From the NCBI GenBank assembly GCA_019752045.1, contig JAIEMP010000012.1, positions 124,001 to 188,000 of the forward strand: 64,000 nt of DNA. Reading direction: 5' to 3'. The DNA comes from Chitinophagaceae bacterium (GTDB lineage Bacteria > Bacteroidota > Bacteroidia > Chitinophagales > Chitinophagaceae). Shown piece after piece: positions 1-10,216 of the stretch. The stretch's first letter is position 1; every line of letters begins with the position of its first letter. The notes beneath the pieces were generated by a model. That model ran no database searches, was not told the DNA's origin, and saw nothing but the letters and a program-made list of their open reading frames with translations. A program made the position numbers and the translations under genes.

Positions 1-382
1 TATCTTCCAGGTCAGGATCAACAGCAGGCTGTTTTAATTCCCATACATCCATGGCCAGTTTATTCCCGCTTCCATCGAGTTTGTAAAACTTCTCATATAC
101 ACGGGCTGTATCAACCTTATACTTTTTATACTGTGTATATGCCTTTGTATTCACAGAGATCAGGTAACCTTCTGATGTTACGCCGCAGCCTTTTGTAATG
201 GTTACCTGTGTCTGGGCATTATTCACCTGCAGATGCAGTCCGCATACAATACCAATTCCAATGAGGTTGGTACGTGTCATTCGGTTTTGCTCATCGAGAT
301 AACCAAACAACTGGTTCAAATCTTCTGATGTGAGCAACTGATCAGCAACGAACTTCGGAAACTCAACTTGTACCGGAAGCAT
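1..382 (-). CDS. Conserved protein of the eCIS cluster, C-terminus outside window
   Basis: A reading frame open on the minus strand starts at ATG 382-380 and runs without a stop off the left edge, showing 127 residues. The N-terminus reads MLPVQVEFPKFVADQLLTSE, followed by DLNQLFGYLDEQNRMTRTNL and a GIGIVCGL segment. I recall similar openings in hypothetical proteins encoded beside baseplate genes in Bacteroidota contractile injection clusters, but I cannot name a function. There is no signal peptide. It lies 162 bp downstream of the second baseplate gene on the same strand, with an inverted repeat between them, so it is probably the next gene of the eCIS cluster. Reality of the gene: high; role: unknown. 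Confidence 0.75.
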   Translation of the reverse strand, partial: MLPVQVEFPKFVADQLLTSEDLNQLFGYLDEQNRMTRTNLIGIGIVCGLHLQVNNAQTQVTITKGCGVTSEGYLISVNTKAYTQYKKYKVDTARVYEKFYKLDGSGNKLAMDVWELKQPAVDPDLED

Positions 383-423
383 ATGATAAGGTTTTATGTG
401 AGAACTGCGAAAGAAGGTCTATT

Positions 424-513
424 GCCGGGAAGTCGGTAAGACGGAAATAAAAAATGTTTGCTCAAATTATTCTGTGAACAAAAAACATCTTATCGCCTTT
501 CCGTCTTCCCGGC
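424..513. repeat. Inverted repeat between two eCIS genes
   Basis: Two arms, GCCGGGAAG...GACGGAAA (424-447) and TTTCCGTCTTCCCGGC (498-513), are inverted copies. The left arm carries an extra TCGGTAAG. It could fold into a large hairpin acting as a terminator or mRNA stabiliser, but it looks more like a member of the short interspersed repeats seen throughout the window. Confidence 0.5.
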
Positions 514-544
514 GGTTATAAACCATACTTTCAAACAGCCTCGA

Positions 545-3500
545 TTAAATAATCGTATGATCAAGAAATACCCTGTTACTGTCGTCACCATCTATACAAT
601 CATGCAGTCTCGCTTCAGGATATACACTCTTCAATTGTTCAAATACCAATAACAACGCTTTTAATTTTAAATGCAATGCCACTTTATCGGGTTCAGGTTT
701 GGCTAATTCTGACAGCCAATCACAATACAGTTTTTCAAACTCTGCCAATTGCTCATTGGATACCCAACATATCTTAACAGCCAGGTGTGCCGGCACTTCC
801 AATCGAATGGTTTGTTCTGCAAATCGTCTGAATTCAATTCCACTATTAGCAATGCCTGTTTGGCCACTTAATACAACGGTTAAGCGAAAGGAGTAAGGAT
901 CTTCATCACCACACAACTCACAGTTATCCGGAATACATACGGTTAATAAAGGATCGCCCTGTGGAAAATCGGGAGGTGATGGAACATTGCGTGGTCGCAA
1001 TAACAAATGCTCTACCACATACACTTTATCTGCAGCAATTAATTTTATTCCAAATGCAATAATTTCTTCTCTTGCTATTTCAGCAGCCGCCTTTGTTTCG
1101 AATGCCTGTTTACGTGTGGCAATGATCTCTCCTGTTTCATCAGTCAAATTCACTACCCATTTTTTTACTTTCTTTATTTGATAGCGTGCTATCGTTGTAA
1201 TATATTTTTTTACAACCGCTATTTCGGCTTTTGCTTTTTGTTCGCTGATGTCGAGATCAGCATCTGTATAGTTTGTACTGCTGCTGAGTTGAATTTTGCC
1301 TGTTTCATCTTTTAATCTCCATCTGCGTTCAAATGAAACGCCGTCTATATCTTTTTCTTCATACAGTTCAAAAAAACCACCAAAAGCATCCATGCCAAGC
1401 AAACGTTGAATGCGTAATTGCAGGCCGGCTATATTTTCGCTGCTGCAAACATGAACCGGATCTTTATAGTTGATGGCTTTCGCTCTGTTAGAACTCATGA
1501 AAGGAAAATCTTTGAGAAAGTTGATCTTGTCTTTGATCAATTTGGCATCTGCAACGGCTTTACTGCTACTGTATGCATACAACATCAACGCATACTCATT
1601 AAAGTTTTCTGCAAAGCGTGCAAGCAGGTGATCAAGAAAACGGTTGCGCCTGTCAAAGAAAACAGTCTCCGTTTCAACCAGTGAATGAAGGATGTTTGCA
1701 TCCAGTCCGTTGTTGAGATCATCAAACTCTTTGATCTCTGATTCCTGCAACATCCGGCTGAAATACGTTTTTGTAACTGAAGTATCCAATGCAAACAGCT
1801 CTTTTACATTCGTCAATTGTTCCAGGTAATTCACAAGCAATTGTTCATAGAACAATAAATAGGCTTTGAGTTGTTTGGCTTGCGCTCTTCGTTGATCAGA
1901 AACAGTAGATGGCAACCCTGCCTGACCCACACCATAGGTTTGTGGCAATGAATATTGCAAAGGAAAATAATCGTTCAATTGAAAATACTTTCCAACAGGT
2001 ACAGGCAGATCATTTTCAAGCACAGAGTATTTAGGTTGTGCGTGTTGTCCTTTGATTACCTGCAACGTATCGCTTAATTCCAGTTTATCCGGAAGAAAAG
2101 GCAAGCCATTTTTAAACACTAATATTTTTGATGCTTCGAGATAGAGTCTTGGCTGATGGTTGTAGTTGATCTCCATCACCCACTCTTCATTCTTAAACAA
2201 ATTTCCATCTGCATCAAACTTTGTCAGCACAAAATTTTTGATATTTTTCACACCCGGAATATCCATCAGCAGATTGATGATATCGGAGGTGTAAATAAAT
2301 TGTTTTAGATTGGTTGAATCGAGTTGTTCATTATTGATGAAGCCGTTATTCAACTTTGGTCCTTCAAATATTTCATCTACAGGCACACCTGCGTCCATCA
2401 ATTCTTTCAACGAATAGAATTTTATATCCGGACTGAAATACTGATCAATGCGGTAATATGCTTCTGCAAGGATCGCTTCAATATCAGCAGAAGGCTCCAC
2501 TTCCATATCAGCACACACGCCAATATCTTCAACGCCGATTCCTTTGATACTGCAATAGTCTTCGCTGAGGTTACGGTGACTGTGCAATTCAGCCTTTGTT
2601 ATTTTCATTACTTCATCTGCACGATGAATCAATGAAAGGTATTTTGCAAAGATGCCGGAGAGTGATGCATCTTCGATCGCCCGTTTGATATCTTTTAGTT
2701 GTGCCTGCTTACGATCACTGTCGCTCCTGAACCAAACACTCATTGCAATATCTGTAAACTGGATTACTTCAACTGCTGCAAGAGCCTTATCCGGCTTGAA
2801 CTCTACTTTCATGGTTGCAAAAACAGGGCGGCGTAAGACATTCGCCAACTCAGTAACAGGAATATCCTGATCATCATTTTTATTACCGGAGATAAACTCA
2901 ACAGTAACGCTTTTAATTTCACTTTTTGGATTTCTGAAATTTTTATACACTACCGGTTGATCTTCCAGTTGTTGCCAGGCGGGCAAACGCATTTCAATCA
3001 TTGCCGTAGAAAAACCACTGGCTGTTGGAAAAGAATAATTATATTTTACTTTTCCGCTGTTCAAATCGCCTGAAGCTTCTTCATTTTCAAATTCAACCAA
3101 TACATCATAAAACCCTTTAATGATGACAGGATGTTCTGTTGGTTCATACTGCAATACACTGGTGCTGCATTTTGCATAGATGAGCAAATCGTTGCAGGCA
3201 CATTCTTTACACTTAAGCCAGGCGTTTTTAATACCGTTGATATCAACCAATAGTTTTCGAAAGTCTGCTGTTGTCCATGGGTTGACGGTTAAGATTTCTC
3301 TTGCAGTAAAAAAGCCCTGCCGTTCAGGATCAGCTTTTGGAATTTTTGATTCAGGTTCTGCCAGCAAATCTTTTATATCAATGGATGTGCGATAGCCCAG
3401 ATCTGTAATGGCATAAGTCAGTAATTCCAAAACGGTAATACCCGGATCATGAATATTGTAATCGGTCCAGATGCTGCTGCCGAGTTGTTCAATATAATCC

Positions 3501-3580
3501 AACCCTTTCTTACGCAGCAACTCATAGTTACTGCTTTCTGTTAGCACGGGATTTTTTTGTATGGTTATGCTTTCCTGCAT
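545..3580 (-). CDS. eCIS baseplate protein, Afp12-like (second large baseplate component)
   Basis: This 1011-residue protein begins MQESITIQKNPVLTESSNYE and has an early segment SIWTDYNIHDPGITVLELLT that is typical of the large baseplate components of Bacteroidota eCIS. No signal peptide or membrane segment is visible, as expected for a particle assembled in the cytoplasm. A Cys-rich turn (CIPDNCELCGDED) lies about 120 residues before the C-terminus. The gene follows the Afp11-like baseplate gene by 11 bp on the same strand, matching the conserved afp9-10-11-12 order. In Afp/PVC particles the two big baseplate proteins form the wedges that hold the spike and trigger sheath contraction. The assignment as Afp12 rather than a second Afp11 copy rests mainly on gene order. 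Confidence 0.8.
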   Translation of the reverse strand: MQESITIQKNPVLTESSNYELLRKKGLDYIEQLGSSIWTDYNIHDPGITVLELLTYAITDLGYRTSIDIKDLLAEPESKIPKADPERQGFFTAREILTVNPWTTADFRKLLVDINGIKNAWLKCKECACNDLLIYAKCSTSVLQYEPTEHPVIIKGFYDVLVEFENEEASGDLNSGKVKYNYSFPTASGFSTAMIEMRLPAWQQLEDQPVVYKNFRNPKSEIKSVTVEFISGNKNDDQDIPVTELANVLRRPVFATMKVEFKPDKALAAVEVIQFTDIAMSVWFRSDSDRKQAQLKDIKRAIEDASLSGIFAKYLSLIHRADEVMKITKAELHSHRNLSEDYCSIKGIGVEDIGVCADMEVEPSADIEAILAEAYYRIDQYFSPDIKFYSLKELMDAGVPVDEIFEGPKLNNGFINNEQLDSTNLKQFIYTSDIINLLMDIPGVKNIKNFVLTKFDADGNLFKNEEWVMEINYNHQPRLYLEASKILVFKNGLPFLPDKLELSDTLQVIKGQHAQPKYSVLENDLPVPVGKYFQLNDYFPLQYSLPQTYGVGQAGLPSTVSDQRRAQAKQLKAYLLFYEQLLVNYLEQLTNVKELFALDTSVTKTYFSRMLQESEIKEFDDLNNGLDANILHSLVETETVFFDRRNRFLDHLLARFAENFNEYALMLYAYSSSKAVADAKLIKDKINFLKDFPFMSSNRAKAINYKDPVHVCSSENIAGLQLRIQRLLGMDAFGGFFELYEEKDIDGVSFERRWRLKDETGKIQLSSSTNYTDADLDISEQKAKAEIAVVKKYITTIARYQIKKVKKWVVNLTDETGEIIATRKQAFETKAAAEIAREEIIAFGIKLIAADKVYVVEHLLLRPRNVPSPPDFPQGDPLLTVCIPDNCELCGDEDPYSFRLTVVLSGQTGIANSGIEFRRFAEQTIRLEVPAHLAVKICWVSNEQLAEFEKLYCDWLSELAKPEPDKVALHLKLKALLLVFEQLKSVYPEARLHDCIDGDDSNRVFLDHTII

Positions 3581-3591
3581 GATTCAGTACA

Positions 3592-6500
3592 TCAGTGTTT
3601 AATGGTTTGTTTTTTCTGTTCTTCCAGCATGGCACATTCATATTGCTGCTTTGTATTGATAGCATCAACCGGAGTAATATCATGTTTAGATGCCGGCACA
3701 GAAACCAAAATACTTTTTGCAGTTGATGCAATGATCTCATCATTATCCAGCCTAATTACCGATCCATCTTCTGCATAATGACACATTTCTACATCGGTAA
3801 TAAAATCTACATAAGGCCGCTCTTCAATAAAATTGATGAGGACTGATTTGTACACTTTACCACCAAAGCTGATCTCCGCATTATCTGCATATGCCCATGG
3901 TGAAAGAAAAGCCGTGATCTCTTCTCTCAATTTGTTTGAATAAATAGTAAAGTCATCAAAACCTTTTGCCAGTTTCAACTTCAACTTCAACTGCACTTCT
4001 TCAAAAACAGGATTCACTACATGCAACTGCACGTGACAGGAAATGCGTTTACGTATGTATTCGTCTATTGATTGCAGCATTGCCTGACTGGTATAAGGTT
4101 TCAACGGATTAATGTCGTTGCGTTGCTGTAAATCAGGAATAGTGATAATGGTTACATGGCCGGGCAATACTTCATTGTAATCTGCATCCACGCTTTTTGT
4201 ATGATTCAAACATTTTACTTTATGGATCAGTGGAAATGCTTCCAGTATCAGATGCTCATAATCCCAGATAGTAATGGCTCTTGCTTTGTGACGAAGCCGT
4301 TCGCTTACACGTACATAAAATGCATCACTGCTTTCCATGGCTCTGCCACCAAAAGAAGAATAAGGTTGCTTGATTTTTTTAATGGCAGATTGCGGTGTTT
4401 TTAATTTGCTGATGGTTGCAGCAGGTAATGATGTATCGAGAAAATCATCTGCATTCCCGTTATCATTAAATGTAACAATTGCTGCCTGTGCATCTACTGT
4501 AATTAATTTACAAATGGCATCTGTTTTTTCTGCAACCGAAGCTTTGATCCATAAATAACCGGTTGGCAACAAACGATTATCTGTTGTTGCATCTCCAGGA
4601 ATAATAAAACTGATGATACCCGACTGAATCAACTGCATGGTAGCATCACTGATCTCCTGTTGCTTAAAATCTTTCCACTTGTTATTGCTGAGATAACTCC
4701 AGTGAATATGTTCTGTCGGTTTGCTGATGGTGGGATCGGCTGTACCATCCATTACCTGGAATAATACATTCACCGATTGCTTTGCTGAAAGATTTTCAAA
4801 CCCGATATAAAATTCCCCTTCGTGTAATACTGATTTTGAATCTTTATCAGTATGCCTGAACTGGGGCAATAAATAATGTGTTGAATTATTGCTGAGATAA
4901 CTGTGTTGCTCTGCATCACCAAATGGATAGAGATGGAACAGGCTTGCCTGTTTTTGTTTGAATGATGCTTCGGTTGTACTGTTTATATTAATTACATCGC
5001 TGTATGCCGAATAGCTGATATAAATTGATTGGATGACAGGAGTGTATGGCTCTGTTGGTAAAAGCCCTACGTCTCTTGTATAATAAAGACTTTTATTTTT
5101 ATCGATTAAATAAGCAGTCAGATCAGATAAGTACTTTTTGTGCCCAAAGTCTCCGTCTAAAACTAATCGCATAAATCCACTAACTGCATTAGAATCGTAA
5201 GCATACAAATCTGAAAAATAATTTGTTGTTGTCTTTTGATTAATTTTTTGCGTTGAGCTGAATAACTGAATTGTTGAATCTACTCCATCAAACATATCAA
5301 TTGCATTCATCACTACATTATCTCCATTTAAATTACTCCACGAACCATCTGCCAGAAACTGTGTTTTTACTTTTGGATAATAAGGAGTATTCGATTTAGT
5401 TTGCGAAAATTGATACGTGTTGTCGCTTTGTTTAACAGATGCATAAGTAGTATTATAGTTAATATCATAATAGGATGCTGGCAAACCACCCCACTCTATA
5501 TTTAATTTAAAGCTTGCATTCTTTTTACTGAAAACTTCCTTATTACCAAGTACCAGCGTTGCGTCTTTTCTTGGCTGTGCACCAAAAGGCATAAACGGCT
5601 TAGACGTATCAACAGGACCTCCATCTGTACTCACCAGTAATTGTTTCAGCCCCTGTTGATTATAAGCCGATGTTTGCATACCCACTTCCACTGCCACTTC
5701 CAGCTTATTAATCCTGATATCCCGTAATGAAATGTAGTCATAAGGCTGGCTTTCTTCATTCAACAACATAATCTTGAGTACAGGTACTGCAACATTTAAT
5801 GTGCCGCCATGTACTTCTGCATTATAATTGCTGATGGGTGGTTCATCGCCTGTAAGTGTAAATGAAAATTCTGCACAAGGCTCTGTTCCGTTATTGAGAT
5901 TGTTATTTGTAACAACTGTAACAGCAGATGTGATTTTATACCACTCTTTTTCTGTAGTGAGGTATAAGACATAATCTTTACCGGCCAGTGCAGCGTCATT
6001 GTCTGTTGCCACTCTTACCATCACTTTACGCACTCCTTCCTGCAAATACAAGTAATGACTGGCAACAGCAAAGCCAATTTCTGCAACAGGCATCTTCATA
6101 TCAATCACATCACCTTCGGAGTATAAACGATTAGCAATGGGGTGCCATTCTTTGTTTACAGTAGTGAGTTCAGCTTCCACACCATCACCCGAATTGATCA
6201 CGGGTGCTGCAAACATTCTTCCATCGTTATTTACATTCACTGCATGATTATCATCTGCAGTTCCAATATAAACGGAACGCAAACTTTTAACGATTGATTT
6301 ATTAAATGTTGTTTCATTGTTCAATGCATACAACACTTCTTTTCCTTCACTGTCTTTTCCTGCTTTGAACAAGGTATCATCGGCCAGTATATGATCATCA
6401 ACCGGTTTGGACAACTCTGCTATAATATGAGTGCTGTTTGGCAATGCAGCTCTTTGTTTCAGCTGCAACACTTCTTTATAATAAAAATCAAGATGACGGT

Positions 6501-7476
6501 GCGTAATGGTATTAATATCATTCTGTGCAAATCTGAACAAACGCAGAAAGGCCAGGAACAACGCATAATGAGCAGGATGTGTGTTTCTGTTTTCGATGCT
6601 CAGCAACAATTCCTTTTCTGCATCTGCAACCAACTTGCTGTACGCCATCAGGAACTGATCAAAAATACCGGCGAATAAATTATGATTGGCGGCATGGTTC
6701 ATTTTCATGTATTGCACCCATTGTGCCTCTGTATAGTCGGTGGTGGAAGTATATAAACCGGAGAAATAAATATCCAGTGCAGCATTACCAAAAATACTTT
6801 CGTCTTTTGGAATGCCAGTGTAGTAGGCGTTCCATGAAACAGGAGCCGGAGTTTGTTTCCACCATAATTGACTCAACCCATTTCCTTTAACAATCAACTT
6901 CACATCTTTTACAGGCGAGCCCAATACTTTCCAGTTGCTGAATTTGCCTGTTTTTAAATATCCAAAATCTTTAGCTGCTTTATAATAACGTAAGAGTCTG
7001 TTCAATGCAGGCGATAGACTTGTGCGGATAATATTTTCAATTCCTCCTTTTAATGCAATGTCTGCAGGCAGCAAGCGATAGAACTCATCCAACGCTTCAC
7101 AAAAACTCAATACAACACTAAAGAGATCGTTGAGTTTACGTTCCGCTGCGGGTAATATGGTTACATGATCATCGTCTTTCAAAAAATCAAATCGTTCTTT
7201 CACACTTCGTTTATATGCATCTACATCCTGTATCGCAATCGTACCCAGTACAGCCGATACATCGCTGCTGAAGAATGAAACCCAATCGCCGCTTTTTGCA
7301 TTATTCAGTTCATAGTAATGCAGGTATTGAGCAAACTCTTTTGCAAACACAATCCAGTCTGCAAATGTTTTTTCATCTGCCAGCACATATCCTTGCTGCA
7401 AACCGGGTAACATCCGTTCCCTGCGTGCAGTGCCGCTTCGTTGCAATGGAGTTTTTTTATCGCTGCATTTTGCCAT
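3592..7476 (-). CDS. eCIS baseplate protein, Afp11/gpJ-like
   Basis: This is the largest eCIS gene here, 1294 residues. The C-terminal third contains baseplate-J-like features (SSFGGRAMESSDAFYVRVSE followed by RLRHKARAITIWDYEHLILE), a signature of the Afp11/gp6-like wedge family. The N-terminal two thirds are specific to Bacteroidota versions. It starts one base after the gp25-like stop codon (7478) and ends 11 bp before the next baseplate gene, so expression is almost certainly operonic. There is no signal peptide. Known role of the family: baseplate wedge that links the central spike hub to the sheath. The internal region is rich in Asn, Ser and Tyr and is likely beta-structured, but I cannot assign sub-domains there. 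Confidence 0.85.
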   Translation of the reverse strand: MAKCSDKKTPLQRSGTARRERMLPGLQQGYVLADEKTFADWIVFAKEFAQYLHYYELNNAKSGDWVSFFSSDVSAVLGTIAIQDVDAYKRSVKERFDFLKDDDHVTILPAAERKLNDLFSVVLSFCEALDEFYRLLPADIALKGGIENIIRTSLSPALNRLLRYYKAAKDFGYLKTGKFSNWKVLGSPVKDVKLIVKGNGLSQLWWKQTPAPVSWNAYYTGIPKDESIFGNAALDIYFSGLYTSTTDYTEAQWVQYMKMNHAANHNLFAGIFDQFLMAYSKLVADAEKELLLSIENRNTHPAHYALFLAFLRLFRFAQNDINTITHRHLDFYYKEVLQLKQRAALPNSTHIIAELSKPVDDHILADDTLFKAGKDSEGKEVLYALNNETTFNKSIVKSLRSVYIGTADDNHAVNVNNDGRMFAAPVINSGDGVEAELTTVNKEWHPIANRLYSEGDVIDMKMPVAEIGFAVASHYLYLQEGVRKVMVRVATDNDAALAGKDYVLYLTTEKEWYKITSAVTVVTNNNLNNGTEPCAEFSFTLTGDEPPISNYNAEVHGGTLNVAVPVLKIMLLNEESQPYDYISLRDIRINKLEVAVEVGMQTSAYNQQGLKQLLVSTDGGPVDTSKPFMPFGAQPRKDATLVLGNKEVFSKKNASFKLNIEWGGLPASYYDINYNTTYASVKQSDNTYQFSQTKSNTPYYPKVKTQFLADGSWSNLNGDNVVMNAIDMFDGVDSTIQLFSSTQKINQKTTTNYFSDLYAYDSNAVSGFMRLVLDGDFGHKKYLSDLTAYLIDKNKSLYYTRDVGLLPTEPYTPVIQSIYISYSAYSDVININSTTEASFKQKQASLFHLYPFGDAEQHSYLSNNSTHYLLPQFRHTDKDSKSVLHEGEFYIGFENLSAKQSVNVLFQVMDGTADPTISKPTEHIHWSYLSNNKWKDFKQQEISDATMQLIQSGIISFIIPGDATTDNRLLPTGYLWIKASVAEKTDAICKLITVDAQAAIVTFNDNGNADDFLDTSLPAATISKLKTPQSAIKKIKQPYSSFGGRAMESSDAFYVRVSERLRHKARAITIWDYEHLILEAFPLIHKVKCLNHTKSVDADYNEVLPGHVTIITIPDLQQRNDINPLKPYTSQAMLQSIDEYIRKRISCHVQLHVVNPVFEEVQLKLKLKLAKGFDDFTIYSNKLREEITAFLSPWAYADNAEISFGGKVYKSVLINFIEERPYVDFITDVEMCHYAEDGSVIRLDNDEIIASTAKSILVSVPASKHDITPVDAINTKQQYECAMLEEQKKQTIKH

Positions 7477-7477
7477 T

Positions 7478-7927
7478 TCAGTTTCCTAATGGATGATTGC
7501 CGGTTAACAGATCTAATTCAGTCCCTTCTTTGCGGTAGAACGGAAATACAAAATTGTATCTCGAATTGGTAGATGGAATCACATATTCAATTTCAACGAT
7601 GATCTCACCTTCCAGTTCGTTTTGTACGTTCAGTTCAATTTTCTTTGCATCAATGCGAGGTTCATAAAACAGGATGGCTGTTTTAATCCGATCAATGATG
7701 ATTGTTTTAGTTGCAGTATCCAGACTTTCGAACAACAGATCTTCCATGTTGCAACCATAGCGAGGCTGCATGATGCGTTCTCCAATGCTGGTGGTTAAAA
7801 GAATTTGTAAACTTTTTTCAATGTCTTCTACCTTCTCTGTCATCTGCACTTCTTTCAACTGTTTGCTGAATGCAGGTGGAAAACTCCATCCTCTTCCTAA
7901 AAAATTATTTTGTTGATCAAAAGCCAT
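7478..7927 (-). CDS. eCIS baseplate wedge, gp25/Afp9-like
   Basis: This 149-residue protein carries the gp25/W-family core: EDIEKSLQILLTTSIGERIM, then QPRYGCNMEDLLFE, and a terminal beta segment with YNFVFPFYRKE. The 'GER.M.P.YG' motif is diagnostic of gp25-like lysozyme-fold wedge proteins shared by phage T4, T6SS TssE and eCIS Afp9. It lies between the PAAR tip gene (7 bp upstream) and the giant wedge gene (1 bp downstream). Its family initiates sheath polymerisation on the baseplate. The length is normal for the family. Confidence 0.92.
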   Translation of the reverse strand: MAFDQQNNFLGRGWSFPPAFSKQLKEVQMTEKVEDIEKSLQILLTTSIGERIMQPRYGCNMEDLLFESLDTATKTIIIDRIKTAILFYEPRIDAKKIELNVQNELEGEIIVEIEYVIPSTNSRYNFVFPFYRKEGTELDLLTGNHPLGN

Positions 7928-7933
7928 GGTTCA

Positions 7934-8221
7934 TTAATTAATATTTACAGTGGGGCACCCGGCAACTATTGCGCCGCCATGTGCTGTGCTATCGCCCAAT
8001 CTTGCGGCGGACATTCCTCCAATTTTTACGGTTGCTGATCCGGCAGCAATTGTATCTGGCGGACCGGAACAGGTGAGCATATCTCCTACTCTTGCAGCGG
8101 GTTGACCACCAATTAAAACAGTCGGACATCCTGGCGGCATAACGGGACCGCCCACATGTGGTACTGTTCCTGTCAGCATCGGACAGGTATGCATGTCGCC
8201 AACCCTTGCTGCAAGTGGCAT
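7934..8221 (-). CDS. PAAR-domain spike tip protein (Afp10-like)
   Basis: This 95-residue protein is almost entirely a PAAR domain: repeated 'P-[AT]-ARVGD' units (AARVGDMHTC, AARVGDMLTC, AARLGDSTAHGG) and Cys/His residues able to bind the structural metal at the cone tip. PAAR proteins cap the VgrG-like spike and sharpen it; extensions often carry effectors, but this one has none. It sits between the VgrG-like and gp25-like genes. The 238 bp before it contain repeat sequences rather than coding DNA. Confidence 0.93.
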   Translation of the reverse strand: MPLAARVGDMHTCPMLTGTVPHVGGPVMPPGCPTVLIGGQPAARVGDMLTCSGPPDTIAAGSATVKIGGMSAARLGDSTAHGGAIVAGCPTVNIN

Positions 8222-8239
8222 GTGATAAGGTTTAATAAA

Positions 8240-8310
8240 GCCCCTTCCTCCTTCTGAGCTTTGCTCGTAACCTTCGTTCCTCGGTTACCCCAAAAGAGAA
8301 GGAGCGGTGC
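8240..8310. repeat. GC-rich imperfect inverted repeat upstream of PAAR gene
   Basis: CCCCTTCCTCCTTCT near 8240 and AGAGAAGGAGCGG near 8298 are imperfect inverted arms around a T- and C-rich centre. It resembles the family A repeats in composition but not exactly in sequence. No reading frame of note crosses 8222-8459. Confidence 0.4.
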
Positions 8311-8427
8311 TTCAGATTATAAATAAATATTCAATTCTTCCATTTCAACATTTGTACATTAATCAACACATTTCAATCTCTCTGCTTTTAATAGTGCATC
8401 TTAATTAAGCTGGCCTTGTGCTTTATT

Positions 8428-8460
8428 CTCCTCCCCTCGGGGGAGGTTGGGTGGGGCTCC
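8428..8460. repeat. Family A short repeat (CCTCCCC...GGGGAGG type) abutting the VgrG stop codon
   Basis: A CTCCTCCCCTCGGGGGAGG palindrome is followed by TTGGGTGGGGCT. This is the same two-part layout (palindrome plus GGGTGGG tail) as copies at 38831, 41500 and 43069. The element directly touches the stop codon of the spike gene. Confidence 0.7.
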
Positions 8461-10211
8461 TAATTCAAATTCACCATACTACCTTTTACATTCGTTGTAC
8501 CGCCACTTGAAATTTCTGCTCCGCTTCCTCCTTCAACTTTTGTTTGTGAACCACCTTTGAGATTTACATTGCTCCCTCCTTCCATCTTCATATCAGATGC
8601 TGCTTTCATCTTAATGTCTTTAATGCTTTCAATAGTGATTCCATCTTCATTCATCGTGATCTTATTTCCATTCATGTCTTCCAGTTCTATTTTTTTCTGG
8701 TCTTCATCTATTACGACTTTATGTCCGCCCGGTGTTTCGATATTGATGCTTTTTTTATCGTCATTAAAAATCATCTTCATTTTACTCCTGCTCTGATAAC
8801 CTTTTTCATGATTCTCATCTGATGCAGTAAGATGTGCAGGCATTGCACTGCTGTTTAACATACCAAGTACTACTCCATGACGGGGATCATTATTAATGAA
8901 TCCAACAATCACTTCATCATTGATCTCTGGGCGAAAAAACATTCCCCGTTCATTTCCTGCATCCAAAGAACTTATCCTGCACCAGGCTCCTTCATCATCT
9001 TTGTGAATCACCGGTATGCGGACCATGATCCGGTCTTCACCATCGGGATCACTTTCTAATTTTGTTACAACACCTATTTGTAAACCTTCAATAGCTGGTA
9101 ACAATGCACCGGCCATTGGTTGTTGCACATTATATGTTTGAGCAAACCATTCCGGATTAATACCGAATTGAATATTGGTTTGCCAGTTTCCATTTTCATA
9201 TTGCTGACGAACCGCTGTAACAAACAATTTGCCTTCGAATCGTTCACCCACACCCTGCAGTTCAATGATTTGTCCTGGTGCTATCGCTGCTGTGCCGTCA
9301 ATCTTTACCTGCCCACGGATCTTTGCCAAACGGTGTTTCATCATTTTTGCATTCACCCATTGCTGCAATTCAGGTTCTTCAATTTTTCCACTGTGGTATA
9401 ACATAAACTCATCTTCACCCAACACATCTGCCAATGTTGCTCCATCTAAATTTCCTGCCGTTGGCACCGAAGGTTCTTCTGCTTCCACATCAGCCAGCAA
9501 TTCCTGATCGGTGTAATTCCACATGGTTCCTTTTACCGATTTGTATTGAAGTCTTGCATCAATTTCTGCATCCAGTTCATGTACTGTTGCTCCATATTGC
9601 ACACTGAGTACTGTAGCTCCCGCAAAATCGGGTTTCTGAATCGTGATCTTTCCATCGCTTGGTATGCAGAGCAACCCGTTTACATCAGCACGACACAATA
9701 AAAAATCCCAATCGCTGCAATTGTATTGCACCAGCTGCTTATGTTCAATACTGGTTGCTTCAACATCTTTATCCAAACCATAACTGTCAATGAGCTGCTC
9801 CATTACATCACTATCCTTGATCTCTTTAAAATAATTACTCTTATACGCTGCTGTCATCTTTGTTGCCTTGTCTCTGCATTCAATCAACAGCAGCGAATTT
9901 TTTTTTCTTGTTTTAATTGAATGCTTTACCACAATTCCTTTAAACACCGTTTCATTACTTCCTCTGTATCCAAGCTTAATTTCAATTTCCTTTCCCGGTT
10001 CAAACTCTGCCTTGTTACTGATCTCAAAACTTTGAGCTGCCGGATCACCATCTGTGATCACAATGGTTGCAGACGGAATACGGTTCACTTCTTTTTGTAC
10101 AATCACCGACAGAATATTATACGTGCCCGGTATGGCTGTACCACCTGATGTAATCACTGATGTGACAACGGTTTTTGGCTGATCAGATGGTATGGTTCTT
10201 TCGCCGGACAT
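8460..10211 (-). CDS. VgrG-like spike protein (Afp8-like)
   Basis: This 583-residue protein has the VgrG/gp27-gp5 architecture. The N-terminal half is a gp27-like hub (KAEFEPGKEIEIKLGYRG, then LDKDVEATSIEHKQLVQYNC and DWDFLLCRADVNGLL). An OB-fold follows around residues 375-460 (VVTKLESDPDGEDRIMVRIP...GNERGMFFRPEINDEVIVGF). The end is a repetitive beta-helix (MKMEGGSNVNLKGGSQTKVE). No C-terminal effector domain is attached. It lies 5 bp downstream of the LysM adaptor gene. Family role: membrane-puncturing spike on which tube assembly starts. Confidence 0.93.
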   Translation of the reverse strand: MSGERTIPSDQPKTVVTSVITSGGTAIPGTYNILSVIVQKEVNRIPSATIVITDGDPAAQSFEISNKAEFEPGKEIEIKLGYRGSNETVFKGIVVKHSIKTRKKNSLLLIECRDKATKMTAAYKSNYFKEIKDSDVMEQLIDSYGLDKDVEATSIEHKQLVQYNCSDWDFLLCRADVNGLLCIPSDGKITIQKPDFAGATVLSVQYGATVHELDAEIDARLQYKSVKGTMWNYTDQELLADVEAEEPSVPTAGNLDGATLADVLGEDEFMLYHSGKIEEPELQQWVNAKMMKHRLAKIRGQVKIDGTAAIAPGQIIELQGVGERFEGKLFVTAVRQQYENGNWQTNIQFGINPEWFAQTYNVQQPMAGALLPAIEGLQIGVVTKLESDPDGEDRIMVRIPVIHKDDEGAWCRISSLDAGNERGMFFRPEINDEVIVGFINNDPRHGVVLGMLNSSAMPAHLTASDENHEKGYQSRSKMKMIFNDDKKSINIETPGGHKVVIDEDQKKIELEDMNGNKITMNEDGITIESIKDIKMKAASDMKMEGGSNVNLKGGSQTKVEGGSGAEISSGGTTNVKGSMVNLN

Positions 10212-10216
10212 TCAAT